This document shows positions 8,372 to 15,861 of a DNA stretch of 61,355 nt, piece by piece; the first letter of the stretch is position 1, and each line of letters starts with the position of its first letter. The stretch covers positions 1 to 61,355 of the forward strand of contig JAIUMI010000015.1 in the NCBI GenBank assembly GCA_022565665.1, given 5' to 3'. The DNA comes from Glycocaulis sp. (GTDB lineage: Bacteria; Pseudomonadota; Alphaproteobacteria; Caulobacterales; Maricaulaceae). A program made the translations under genes and the position numbers. A model generated the notes under the pieces. The model made no database searches. It had not been told where the DNA came from and saw nothing but the letters and a program-made list of their open reading frames with translations.

Positions 8372-9115
8372 ATGGGCGGCAGATTGAACGGGAAACTGGC
8401 ATTTGTCACAGGTGGTTCGCGCGGCATCGGCGCGGCGATCTGCCGGGCGTTCGCGGCCGAGGGCGCGCATGTGGTGCTGACCTATGGCGGCTCCAAGGAC
8501 AAGGCCGAGGCGCTCGCCGCCGAGATCAACAAGGCAGGCGGCAAGGCCGAGGCGATTGGCTGCGATGCCTCGGTCATGGGCGAGACCGCACGCGTCATGC
8601 GCGAGGTGGCCGGCAAGCACGGCCCTATCGACGTGCTGGTCAATAATGCGGGCATTGCCCGCGAGGTGACGCTGGCCAAGCTGTCGGACGAGGACTGGAA
8701 CAAGGTGATGGCGGTCAATGTCACCGCCCCGTTCGAGGCCATCCGTCTGGCTGGCGAGCTGATGAACCCGGGCGGGTCCATCATCTCCATCGGCTCCATT
8801 CTGGGCGACCGCGCGCCTGCGCCGGGGCTTGGAGCCTATTGCGCCTCGAAAGCGGCGGTACAGCTTCTGACCAAGGCCGCGGCGCGTGAGCTGGGCCGCA
8901 AGGGCCTGCGCGCCAATGTCATTCAGCCCGGCCCCATCGACACCGACATGAATCCGGCCGATGGCGAGACAGCCGATCTGCAGCGCATGATGGTACCGCT
9001 GGGCCGCTACGGCAAAGCCGAGGAGATCGGAACCGTGGCCGTCTTCCTCGCCAGTGATGAGAGCAGCTATGTCAACGGCACCACGATTGATGTCGCCGGC
9101 GGCATGACCGCGTAA
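8372..9115 (+). CDS. Short-chain dehydrogenase/reductase (FabG-like)
   Basis: Classical SDR oxidoreductase of 247 residues. The NAD(P)-binding motif TGGSRGIG is near the N terminus, followed by NNAG, the catalytic Ser in SIISIGSILG and YCASK (Tyr and Lys). The C terminus VAGGMTA is typical of 3-oxoacyl-ACP reductase relatives, but the substrate is not fixed by these motifs. A strong ribosome site precedes the start. It is followed after only seven bases by ruvX, although the two functions are unrelated. Confidence 0.9.
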   Translation: MGGRLNGKLAFVTGGSRGIGAAICRAFAAEGAHVVLTYGGSKDKAEALAAEINKAGGKAEAIGCDASVMGETARVMREVAGKHGPIDVLVNNAGIAREVTLAKLSDEDWNKVMAVNVTAPFEAIRLAGELMNPGGSIISIGSILGDRAPAPGLGAYCASKAAVQLLTKAAARELGRKGLRANVIQPGPIDTDMNPADGETADLQRMMVPLGRYGKAEEIGTVAVFLASDESSYVNGTTIDVAGGMTA

Positions 9116-9122
9116 ATACACC

Positions 9123-9584
9123 ATGATCTTTCTCCACCCGGCTCTCCTGCCCAAAGGTCCGCTGCTGGCGCTGGACCCCGGCACCCGCACGATTGGCGTG
9201 GCCGCGTGCAATAGCGAGCGCACGCTGGTGAGCCCGGTGGAGACGATCGAGCGCACGAAGTTCACCGAAGACGCCGCGCGCATCTTCCGGCTTTATGACG
9301 AACGCAGCTGCAAGGGGCTGATCATCGGCCTGCCCTTGCACATGGATGGCGGAGACGGGCGGCGGGCACAATCCGCCCGCTCGCTCGCCACCAATCTCTT
9401 GCGCATCCGCGATATCCCCATCGCCTATCAGGATGAGCGCCTCTCCACCTTCGAGGCGGGCGAGGTGCTCAGCGAAGCAGGTATCCCCATCCATCGTCAC
9501 AAGGAGATGATCGATGCGGCGGCGGCAGCCGTGATCCTTGAAGACGCGCTATCGCGCATTGCCGAAGGCCTGCCTGAAGCATGA
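9123..9584 (+). CDS. ruvX: Putative pre-16S rRNA nuclease / Holliday junction resolvase YqgF
   Basis: RNase H-fold nuclease of the YqgF family, 153 residues. LALDPGTRTIGVA holds the first catalytic Asp, GLIIGLPLHMDGGDG the conserved GLP loop, and YQDERLST and DAAAAAVILEDAL the later acidic positions. Family members process the 5' end of 16S rRNA in E. coli and have been proposed to resolve recombination junctions. Its stop overlaps the start of the first AEC transporter gene (9581-9584). In many alphaproteobacteria ruvX lies directly before pyrB; here two carrier genes separate them. Confidence 0.93.
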   Translation: MIFLHPALLPKGPLLALDPGTRTIGVAACNSERTLVSPVETIERTKFTEDAARIFRLYDERSCKGLIIGLPLHMDGGDGRRAQSARSLATNLLRIRDIPIAYQDERLSTFEAGEVLSEAGIPIHRHKEMIDAAAAAVILEDALSRIAEGLPEA

Positions 9585-10498
9585 GTCCGGTCCTTGCCGC
9601 CCTCGTGCCGGTTTTCGGCGTCATCGCTCTGGGGTGGGCCTTGCGGCGGACAGGGCTGGTGGCGGCGCCGCTGTGGGGCGGGATAAACCGGCTCTCCTAT
9701 CAGGCGCTGATGCCGGCCATGCTGTTCTCCACCATCGTGGCGGCAGACTTCGCCGCCCTGCCCGCAGGACCGTTCCTGATCGCGGCAGTGGCGGGGTTTG
9801 TGGCGATGGGCGTCATCACGATGGGCTTCCGCCTCATCCCCATGCCGGGGCCGGTCTTCACCAGCCTCTTTCAGGGCGGGGTGCGCTGGAACGGCTTCGT
9901 GCTGCTGGCGCTGGCCCCTGCCGCCTTCGGGCCGGAAGGCGCTGCACTGGTCGCCCTCGTCTTCGCGCCGACCGTACCCCTGGTCAATCTGATGTGCGTG
10001 GCGGTGATGGGCGTGTGGGGGGCGAGCACCGAGCCGCCGGACTTTGGCCGGGTGATGATGCGCATCATCACCAATCCCCTGATCCTTGCCTGTCTGGCAG
10101 GGGCAGGCGCCAACGCGCTCGGCCTCTTCCAGTCCGGCCCGGTGGCTGACACGATCAGCCTGGCTGGGCGGGCAGCCCTGCCGCTCATCCTTTTGACCAT
10201 CGGGGCGGGCCTGAACTTCTCCGCGCTCGGCGCGCGTCCTGCCGTGCTCACCCTGTCGGTGACGCTGAAGCTGCTCATCGCACCGGCGGTCTTCTACCTC
10301 ATTGGCGTGCTGATGGGGGTGGAGGGAATCGCGCTGGTGGTACTGACGGGCGTAGGCGCCACGCCCGGCGCAGCCGCCGCCTATGTGCTGGCCAAGGAGA
10401 TGGGCGGGGATGCCGAACTGATGGCGGGCCATGTCACCGCCACCACCATACTCGCCGCCATCACCCTGCCCGCAGCGCTTGCACTGGCCGCGCTATGA
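9581..10498 (+). CDS. AEC-family permease 1 (auxin efflux carrier/malonate-type)
   Basis: A 305-residue integral membrane protein with about ten hydrophobic helices in two inverted halves. It fits the AEC family: PVFGVIALGWALRRTGLV at the N terminus, INRLSYQALMPAMLFSTI, LIACLAG-type helix six and GVGATPGAAAAYVLAKEMGG in the second half. AEC carriers export auxin, malonate or other small carboxylates; substrate unknown. It overlaps ruvX before it and the second AEC gene after it by four bases each. Confidence 0.88.
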   Translation: MSPVLAALVPVFGVIALGWALRRTGLVAAPLWGGINRLSYQALMPAMLFSTIVAADFAALPAGPFLIAAVAGFVAMGVITMGFRLIPMPGPVFTSLFQGGVRWNGFVLLALAPAAFGPEGAALVALVFAPTVPLVNLMCVAVMGVWGASTEPPDFGRVMMRIITNPLILACLAGAGANALGLFQSGPVADTISLAGRAALPLILLTIGAGLNFSALGARPAVLTLSVTLKLLIAPAVFYLIGVLMGVEGIALVVLTGVGATPGAAAAYVLAKEMGGDAELMAGHVTATTILAAITLPAALALAAL

Positions 10499-11433
10499 CC
10501 CTGCAGATCCTCGCCGTCTTCTTTCCCGCCTTTGCGCTGGTCGCGTTCGGATATCTCGCCCGGCGCTGGCAGATCATCCCTGACGGGCAGTGGCGCGGCA
10601 TCAATCTGATGAATTACCGCATCCTCCTGCCCGCCATCCTCTTTGTGGTGCTGGCACAGGCCGATTTGACCGGCCCCGGCGCAGCCATCGTGACCGGTGT
10701 CTCTGCACTGGGCATTCTAGCTGCGCTAGCGCTGGCGCTTCTCATCGCCCGATTGCTCAAAGCCAGCGCGCGGGAAACCGCCGCCCTCGTCGCCGTGGCG
10801 TGTGTGTGGAATGTGGTCCTCTTCATCACGCTGGCCGACCGGCTGCATGGCGAGGAAGCGGAAACCTGGACCGGCATGATCATGGCGCCGGGCCTGGTAC
10901 TGGCCACCATCATCATCGTCAGCGCCTTTGCCATCACGCGCGAAGGCTCGGCCAGCAAGGCGGTGCCTGCCCTTGTGCGCGATCCGGTGCTGATCGCCTG
11001 CCTTGCAGGGGTCACCGTCTCGTTCATCGCGCCACTCATCCCGCCCGTATTGCCGGAGATCGTGGTGGAAGCGCTGATCGCGCCGCTGGAGCTTGCAGGC
11101 TTCGGATCGCTGGCGCTGGTTCTGATCACCACGGGCGCAGGGCTGGACTTTTCCGCCCTGAAGGGCCGGATACGCCTGCTCCTTAGCGCTGCCGTGATCC
11201 GCTCGGTGATGATCCCGCTTCTCGTGCTCGGCGCGGCGCTTGTCTTCGGTGCCGATGCGCAGGCCACGACCCTGCTTGTACTCGCCACGGGCGGGCCGTC
11301 AGCGGCCTTTGTCTATGCGGTGGCCAGCGAGTTCAACGGCGAATCCGGGCTGGTGGCGGGGATGATCACGCTGAGCGTTCTGGTCAGCGCCGTGGTGCTG
11401 CCTGTACTGACGGCCCTGACGCTATTGCTGTGA
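10495..11433 (+). CDS. AEC-family permease 2
   Basis: A 312-residue paralogue of the preceding gene with the same plan: LQILAVFFPAFALVAFGYLA, MNYRILLPAILFVVL, and in the second half LVLATGGPSAAFVYAVASEF and GMITLSVLVSAVVLPVL. The start overlaps the stop of permease 1 (10495-10498). Identity to its neighbour looks modest by eye, so the duplication is old or the two subunits have diverged. They may act on related substrates or as a heterodimer; that is inference only. Confidence 0.87.
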   Translation: MTLQILAVFFPAFALVAFGYLARRWQIIPDGQWRGINLMNYRILLPAILFVVLAQADLTGPGAAIVTGVSALGILAALALALLIARLLKASARETAALVAVACVWNVVLFITLADRLHGEEAETWTGMIMAPGLVLATIIIVSAFAITREGSASKAVPALVRDPVLIACLAGVTVSFIAPLIPPVLPEIVVEALIAPLELAGFGSLALVLITTGAGLDFSALKGRIRLLLSAAVIRSVMIPLLVLGAALVFGADAQATTLLVLATGGPSAAFVYAVASEFNGESGLVAGMITLSVLVSAVVLPVLTALTLLL

Positions 11434-11514
11434 GATGTTCCGCCACCGGCCTATTGCCGGGCGGCCCGCACGCCACTATACCGCGCCTCGCGCAAGGTGG
11501 AGCACTGACCGGGC

Positions 11515-12471
11515 ATGGGCGAGACCTCCTACCGTTTTCCCCATCGCGGGCTGACGACAGCCTCGGCTCTCAATCGCGTGGATTTGCAGATGATTGCAGA
11601 TCGCGCGCGCGAGCATCTTTCCCGCAATCGCGAGACTGACAAGAAGCACCCTTCGCTAAAAGGGCTGACGGTCATCAATCTCTTCTTCGAGGCCTCCACC
11701 CGCACGCTGGCAAGCTTTGAAATTGCTGCCAAACGCCTCGGCGCGGATGTGGTGAATTTCTCCGCTGGCAATGCATCCCTCAAGAAGGGTGAGAGTCTCG
11801 CCGATACGGCCGAGACGCTGGCGGCCATGCGGCCCGACATTCTGGTGGTCCGCCATCAGAGCCCGTGCGCGGCAGGCTTCTTCCAGAACACGACAGGTGT
11901 CGCCACTGTCAATGCCGGCGATGGCGCGCATGAACATCCCACGCAAGCCCTGCTCGATCTCTTCACGCTGGAAGAGCATTTCGGCGATCTCGGCGGGCGG
12001 CGCATCGCGATTGTGGGTGATATCCTGCATTCGCGCGTGGCACGCTCCAACGTGGCCCTGCTCTCGCTGATGAATGCCGAAGTGCGCCTGTGCGGCCCGG
12101 CGAGCCTCCTGCCCGCCGATGCGGACCGCTGGGGCGCGAGCGTGTTCCACGATCTTGATACCGGGCTTGAAGATTGCGACGCGGTGATGGTGCTGCGCCT
12201 GCAGCGCGAGCGAATGAGCGCAGGCTTCATCCCGTCCAGTCGCGAATACGCCGCCCTTTATGGCGTCAATCACGACCGGCTGGATGCTGCCAAGCCCGAA
12301 TGTATCGTCCTCCATCCCGGGCCCATGAACCGGGGCGTGGAGATCACCTCCGCACTGGCCGACGATCCTGACCGCTCGGTGATCCTCGATCAGGTCGAGG
12401 CAGGCGTGGCCGTACGCATGGCGGTGCTGGAGCTGATCGCCGGGCGCGGCCCGCAGGAGGTGGTGCTTTGA
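11515..12471 (+). CDS. pyrB: Aspartate carbamoyltransferase catalytic subunit
   Basis: Forms N-carbamoyl-aspartate from carbamoyl phosphate and aspartate, the first committed step of pyrimidine synthesis. The protein is 318 residues. FFEASTRTLASFE carries the carbamoyl-phosphate STRT loop, KKGESLADT the catalytic Lys/Ser loop, VRHQSPCAA the HQ region, and DGAHEHPTQALLD the HPTQ motif. No pyrI is nearby. The next gene overlaps and encodes a dihydroorotase-like protein without its metal-binding HxH, the arrangement seen where an inactive PyrC partner stabilises PyrB. Confidence 0.95.
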   Translation: MGETSYRFPHRGLTTASALNRVDLQMIADRAREHLSRNRETDKKHPSLKGLTVINLFFEASTRTLASFEIAAKRLGADVVNFSAGNASLKKGESLADTAETLAAMRPDILVVRHQSPCAAGFFQNTTGVATVNAGDGAHEHPTQALLDLFTLEEHFGDLGGRRIAIVGDILHSRVARSNVALLSLMNAEVRLCGPASLLPADADRWGASVFHDLDTGLEDCDAVMVLRLQRERMSAGFIPSSREYAALYGVNHDRLDAAKPECIVLHPGPMNRGVEITSALADDPDRSVILDQVEAGVAVRMAVLELIAGRGPQEVVL

Positions 12472-13742
12472 GCCTCTCCACTCTCATCACCGGCGCGCGC
12501 GTTGTTGATCCCGCCAGCGGGTCGCAGTTCGAGGGCGATGTGCTGATCGAGGATGGCGTGATCGCCGCCATCGGCCCGGCCCTCTCCACCAGCGGTGCAG
12601 AGATTGTCGAGGCGGAGGGTGCGATGCTGGCCCCGGCCCTCATCGATCTGCGCGCACGGGCCAATGAGCCCGGCAGTGCGGGCACCGAGATGCTGGATCA
12701 TACCTTGCGCGCGGCCGCCGCCGCCGGTGTGGGCACGCTGGTCCTGTCACCGGCCAGCGGGTCGGGCATTGCACGGCCCGAGGACGTGGAGGTTGTCACT
12801 TCACGCGCTCTGACCGCCCCCGTCCGCCTGCTCGCAGCGGGCCTTACCCATACCGCCAGCGGCGATATGGCTGAGGCTGGGCTGATGCTGCGCGCGGGCG
12901 CGGCCTATATCGGGGAAGGTTCCGGCCAGATCGCCGATATGCGCTTCCTGCGCAATCTCCTCTCTTACGTGAGCGCGTTCGATGCCTGGGTGAGCCTGCG
13001 GCCCGAAGAACCCTCACTGGCAGACGGCACGATCGCGCATGAAAGCTCGATGAGCGTACGCCTCGGTCTTCCTGTCCGCCCCGCCCTCTCCGAACGCCTC
13101 GGCGTGGAGCGGCTGGCGGCGCTCGGCGAACTTACCGGTGCACGCATACTGCTGGACCGCCTGACCACGTCTGACGGCATTGAGGCGCTGAAGGCTGCCC
13201 GCAAGCGGGGGCTTGAAATGGCCGCCAGCGTGCCGCTCACCCATCTGCTCTTCAACGAAGTGGATATGGGCGCGCTTGACCCTGCCTTCCGCCTTGACCC
13301 GCCCTTGCGTGCCGAGGCAGACCGCGCCGCGCTTCTGGCCGCGCTCGCCAATGGCCTTGTCGATGTGATCGTCTCCGATCACATGCCGGTAGCAGCCGAG
13401 CTGAAAGCCAACCCCTTCTCCGATGCGCCCGCAGGCTCGGCCAATCTCGAAGCCCTGATCCCCGCGCTCTGCACGCTGGATGCGGACGGGCAATTGCCCC
13501 TGTTCGCAGGGCTCAAGGCCCTGACCAGCGGCCCAGCCGAGCTTCTGGGCCTTGAACAGGGCCGGATGGAAGAAGGCGCGCCTGCCGACCTCATCCTCTT
13601 CGACCCGTCCGCGCCGGTCATTTACGGCAAGGACGGGCTCTACAGCCCCTCGCCCAGCGCCTTTTCGGGCCGCCGCCTCCAGGGCCGTGTCTTGAAGACA
13701 TGGGTCGAGGGGGCCATGGTGTACGCCCACCACGCGGAGTAA
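12468..13742 (+). CDS. pyrC: Dihydroorotase-like protein lacking the HxH metal motif (PyrC'-type)
   Basis: A 424-residue member of the dihydroorotase family. The start is a TTG whose last two bases open the pyrB stop, with CAGGAGG just upstream. Active enzymes have a DLHVHLREPG-type motif after strand one; here it reads DLRARANEPG (60-69), so both zinc-binding His positions are Arg (62 and 64). The later LTHLLFNE and SDHMPV (303-308) segments survive, as does the C-terminal PSAFSGRRLQGRVLKTWVEG. This matches the non-catalytic PyrC' proteins that assemble with PyrB. A catalytic dihydroorotase should then exist elsewhere in the genome. Confidence 0.85.
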   Translation: MSLSTLITGARVVDPASGSQFEGDVLIEDGVIAAIGPALSTSGAEIVEAEGAMLAPALIDLRARANEPGSAGTEMLDHTLRAAAAAGVGTLVLSPASGSGIARPEDVEVVTSRALTAPVRLLAAGLTHTASGDMAEAGLMLRAGAAYIGEGSGQIADMRFLRNLLSYVSAFDAWVSLRPEEPSLADGTIAHESSMSVRLGLPVRPALSERLGVERLAALGELTGARILLDRLTTSDGIEALKAARKRGLEMAASVPLTHLLFNEVDMGALDPAFRLDPPLRAEADRAALLAALANGLVDVIVSDHMPVAAELKANPFSDAPAGSANLEALIPALCTLDADGQLPLFAGLKALTSGPAELLGLEQGRMEEGAPADLILFDPSAPVIYGKDGLYSPSPSAFSGRRLQGRVLKTWVEGAMVYAHHAE

Positions 13743-13748
13743 CGCGCC

Positions 13749-14348
13749 TTGCCCACCGAACTTGCCATCATCCTGGCCGTCATTGGCGGCTATCTTCTGG
13801 GCTCCATCCCCTTCGGTCTTGTCATCGTGAAGCTGGCGGGCCTTGGCGATATACGCGGCATCGGCTCGGGCAATATCGGTGCGACAAACGTGTTGCGCAC
13901 GGGCCGCAAGGATCTGGCGTTGGCCACTTTGGTGCTCGATTCCGGTAAAGCCGGTATCGCCGCCCTTATCTTCACCTTCGCTATCTCGCCTACCGCCGGG
14001 CTGGTTGCGGGCGGGGCGGCTTTCTTCGGCCATTGCTTCCCGGTCTGGCTCGGCTTCAAGGGCGGCAAAGGCGTCGCGACCTTCCTTGGCGTATTGCTGG
14101 CCACCGCGTGGCCGGTAGGCCTGATGGTCTGCGCCACCTGGCTCGGCATGGCGCTGGTCTTCCGGATTTCGTCGCTCAGCGCCCTTGTGGCAGCGGCCAT
14201 AGCGCCCCTGCTGGCTCTGGCCTTTGCAAGGCCGGATGTGGCCGTGCTGGCCCTCTTCCTCGCCGCCCTGCTCTGGTGGCGGCACAAGGAGAATATCGCC
14301 CGCCTCCTAAAGGGTGAGGAGCCGCGTGTCGGAGCGAAAAAGGAGTGA
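13749..14348 (+). CDS. plsY: Acyl-phosphate:glycerol-3-phosphate acyltransferase
   Basis: Membrane enzyme that moves an acyl group from acyl phosphate to glycerol 3-phosphate, the first step of phospholipid synthesis. The 199-residue protein starts from a TTG at 13749 and has about five membrane helices. The three PlsY motifs are visible: GSIPFG near the N terminus, GSGNIGATNVLR, and GHCFPVWLGFKGGKGVAT. The start lies six bases after the pyrC stop; the stop overlaps the GTG start of dprA. Confidence 0.95.
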   Translation: MPTELAIILAVIGGYLLGSIPFGLVIVKLAGLGDIRGIGSGNIGATNVLRTGRKDLALATLVLDSGKAGIAALIFTFAISPTAGLVAGGAAFFGHCFPVWLGFKGGKGVATFLGVLLATAWPVGLMVCATWLGMALVFRISSLSALVAAAIAPLLALAFARPDVAVLALFLAALLWWRHKENIARLLKGEEPRVGAKKE

Positions 14349-15466
14349 AGCGCACCGCGCTCACCCCGCCGGGCCGCATCGCCTGGCTGAGGCTGGCGCG
14401 CACGCGCGGTGTGGGTCCGGTCACCTTCAACGAGCTGATCAGGCGCTTCAAGACAGCCGAAGCGGCTCTTGATGCCCTGCCCGATCTCGCCAAGCGAGGC
14501 GGGCGCGCCACTGCCCTGAAACCTGCCAGCCGCGAGGAGGCCGAAGCGGAAATGGACTGGCTGGACCGGATCGGCGCACGGCTGCTGTGTGCCTGCGAGC
14601 CGGAATTTCCTGACAGCCTGGCTGTCACCGACCCGCCTCCCCCCGTCATCACCACGCTCGGCCCGTTGGAGCTGGAGACCCGCGTGACCTGCGCCATGGT
14701 GGGCGCCAGAAGCGCGTCTGGTGTGGGCCTGCGCTTTGCCGGTACGCTGGCGCGCGAACTCGGCGAGCGCGGCGTCATCGTCGTCTCCGGTCTGGCGCGC
14801 GGCATTGATGGCGCGGCCCATGCCGGATCACTGGACACCGGCACCGTAGCCGTGCTGGCAGGCGGGCTGACCAGCATCTATCCCCCGGAACACCGCGACC
14901 TGCACGCGGCCATCGCCGAAAAGGGGCTTCTGGTGAGCGAATCTCCGCCCGGCTACACTCCGCAGGCGCGCGACTTCCCGCGCCGCAACCGGCTCATCTC
15001 CGGTCTCTCCATCGGAGTGGTGGTGGTCGAGGCAGCCGAACGCTCCGGCTCGCTGATCACGGCGCGCTATGCGCTGGAACAGGGCCGCGAGGTGATGGCC
15101 GTGCCCGGCTCGCCGCTCGACCCGCGCGCCAGGGGTGCCAACCGGCTCCTGCGTGACGGAGCGGCCCTTATCGAAACCGCGGAGGACGTCGTCGCCTTGC
15201 TGGAGGGCGCGCGCCGGGGCGCGATGAGCGAACCGGCTGGCGGCGGCTATGAAGGTGATCCCGAATATGGCGGGGCCATCGACCGGGCAGCCGATGATGT
15301 GCGCGAGCGGGTAGCGGCCCTGCTTAGTCCCTCCCCGATCAGCCGTGACGAGCTGGTGCGTCTGTCCGGCGCGCCTGCACCCATCGTCATGGCCGCTCTG
15401 GTGGAGCTGGAGCTGGCCGGGCGCTGCGAGATGGATCCGGGCGGGATGGTGCGGCTAGCGGTCTGA
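14345..15466 (+). CDS. dprA: DNA-processing protein DprA
   Basis: Loads RecA on incoming single-stranded DNA during natural transformation. The 373-residue protein has an N-terminal helical domain (TRGVGPVTFNELIRRF), the Rossmann-like core with GARSASGVGLRFA and VSGLARGIDGAAHAG, RNRLISGLS and the EAAERSGSLITARYALEQGR block, and a C-terminal winged-helix (DELVRLSGAPAPIVMAAL). The GTG start at 14345 overlaps the plsY stop and follows AAAAAGGA. The 3' end overlaps a small convergent gene by 12 bases. Confidence 0.95.
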   Translation: MKRTALTPPGRIAWLRLARTRGVGPVTFNELIRRFKTAEAALDALPDLAKRGGRATALKPASREEAEAEMDWLDRIGARLLCACEPEFPDSLAVTDPPPPVITTLGPLELETRVTCAMVGARSASGVGLRFAGTLARELGERGVIVVSGLARGIDGAAHAGSLDTGTVAVLAGGLTSIYPPEHRDLHAAIAEKGLLVSESPPGYTPQARDFPRRNRLISGLSIGVVVVEAAERSGSLITARYALEQGREVMAVPGSPLDPRARGANRLLRDGAALIETAEDVVALLEGARRGAMSEPAGGGYEGDPEYGGAIDRAADDVRERVAALLSPSPISRDELVRLSGAPAPIVMAALVELELAGRCEMDPGGMVRLAV

Positions 15467-15667
15467 TGCCGCGTGGCGGATGTCTGTTGCCGCGGCGCGC
15501 AGCCTTTCCGCGCTCACGGCCGACAGGGCCAGCTTGAGTGCGTTGGCCGAACGCGGCAGGTCTGCTGCGTCAGCAAGGCTGGTCATGGATCGCAACAGAT
15601 CGGCAAGATAATCAGCCACCAGGTCGGGCGTGGCGGTCTTGGCAGAAACAGGATTATCGTCGGTCAT
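15455..15667 (-). CDS. Small hypothetical protein, convergent to dprA
   Basis: A 70-residue acidic N terminus (MTDDNPVSAKTATPDLVADY) followed by a mostly helical, Ala/Leu-rich region: LADLLRSMTSLADAADLPRS then ANALKLALSAVSAERL. An ATG at 15775 could extend it, but that would add poorly biased, AT-richer codons. No known domain. It overlaps the dprA 3' end by 12 bases and is divergent from topA. The 195 bases between it and topA are AT-rich and are the likely place for both promoters. Confidence 0.6.
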   Translation of the reverse strand: MTDDNPVSAKTATPDLVADYLADLLRSMTSLADAADLPRSANALKLALSAVSAERLRAAATDIRHAASDR

Positions 15668-15861
15668 GAGGGGATTCCCGATAATGCGTTGCTTACCCAA
15701 TCTGACGCAAAAACGGTTAACGTGCAATTGATATTTGATACATCTAAAACGTGTATATCGGAGCAATCCCGCCAAGCGATGTTGACTTGGCGCGGCACGC
15801 CCCCCACTTTCGCGCGCCGGGCCGGAAGGGCCCGATCTCCAAGCAGGGCAGCCAAGTTTTG

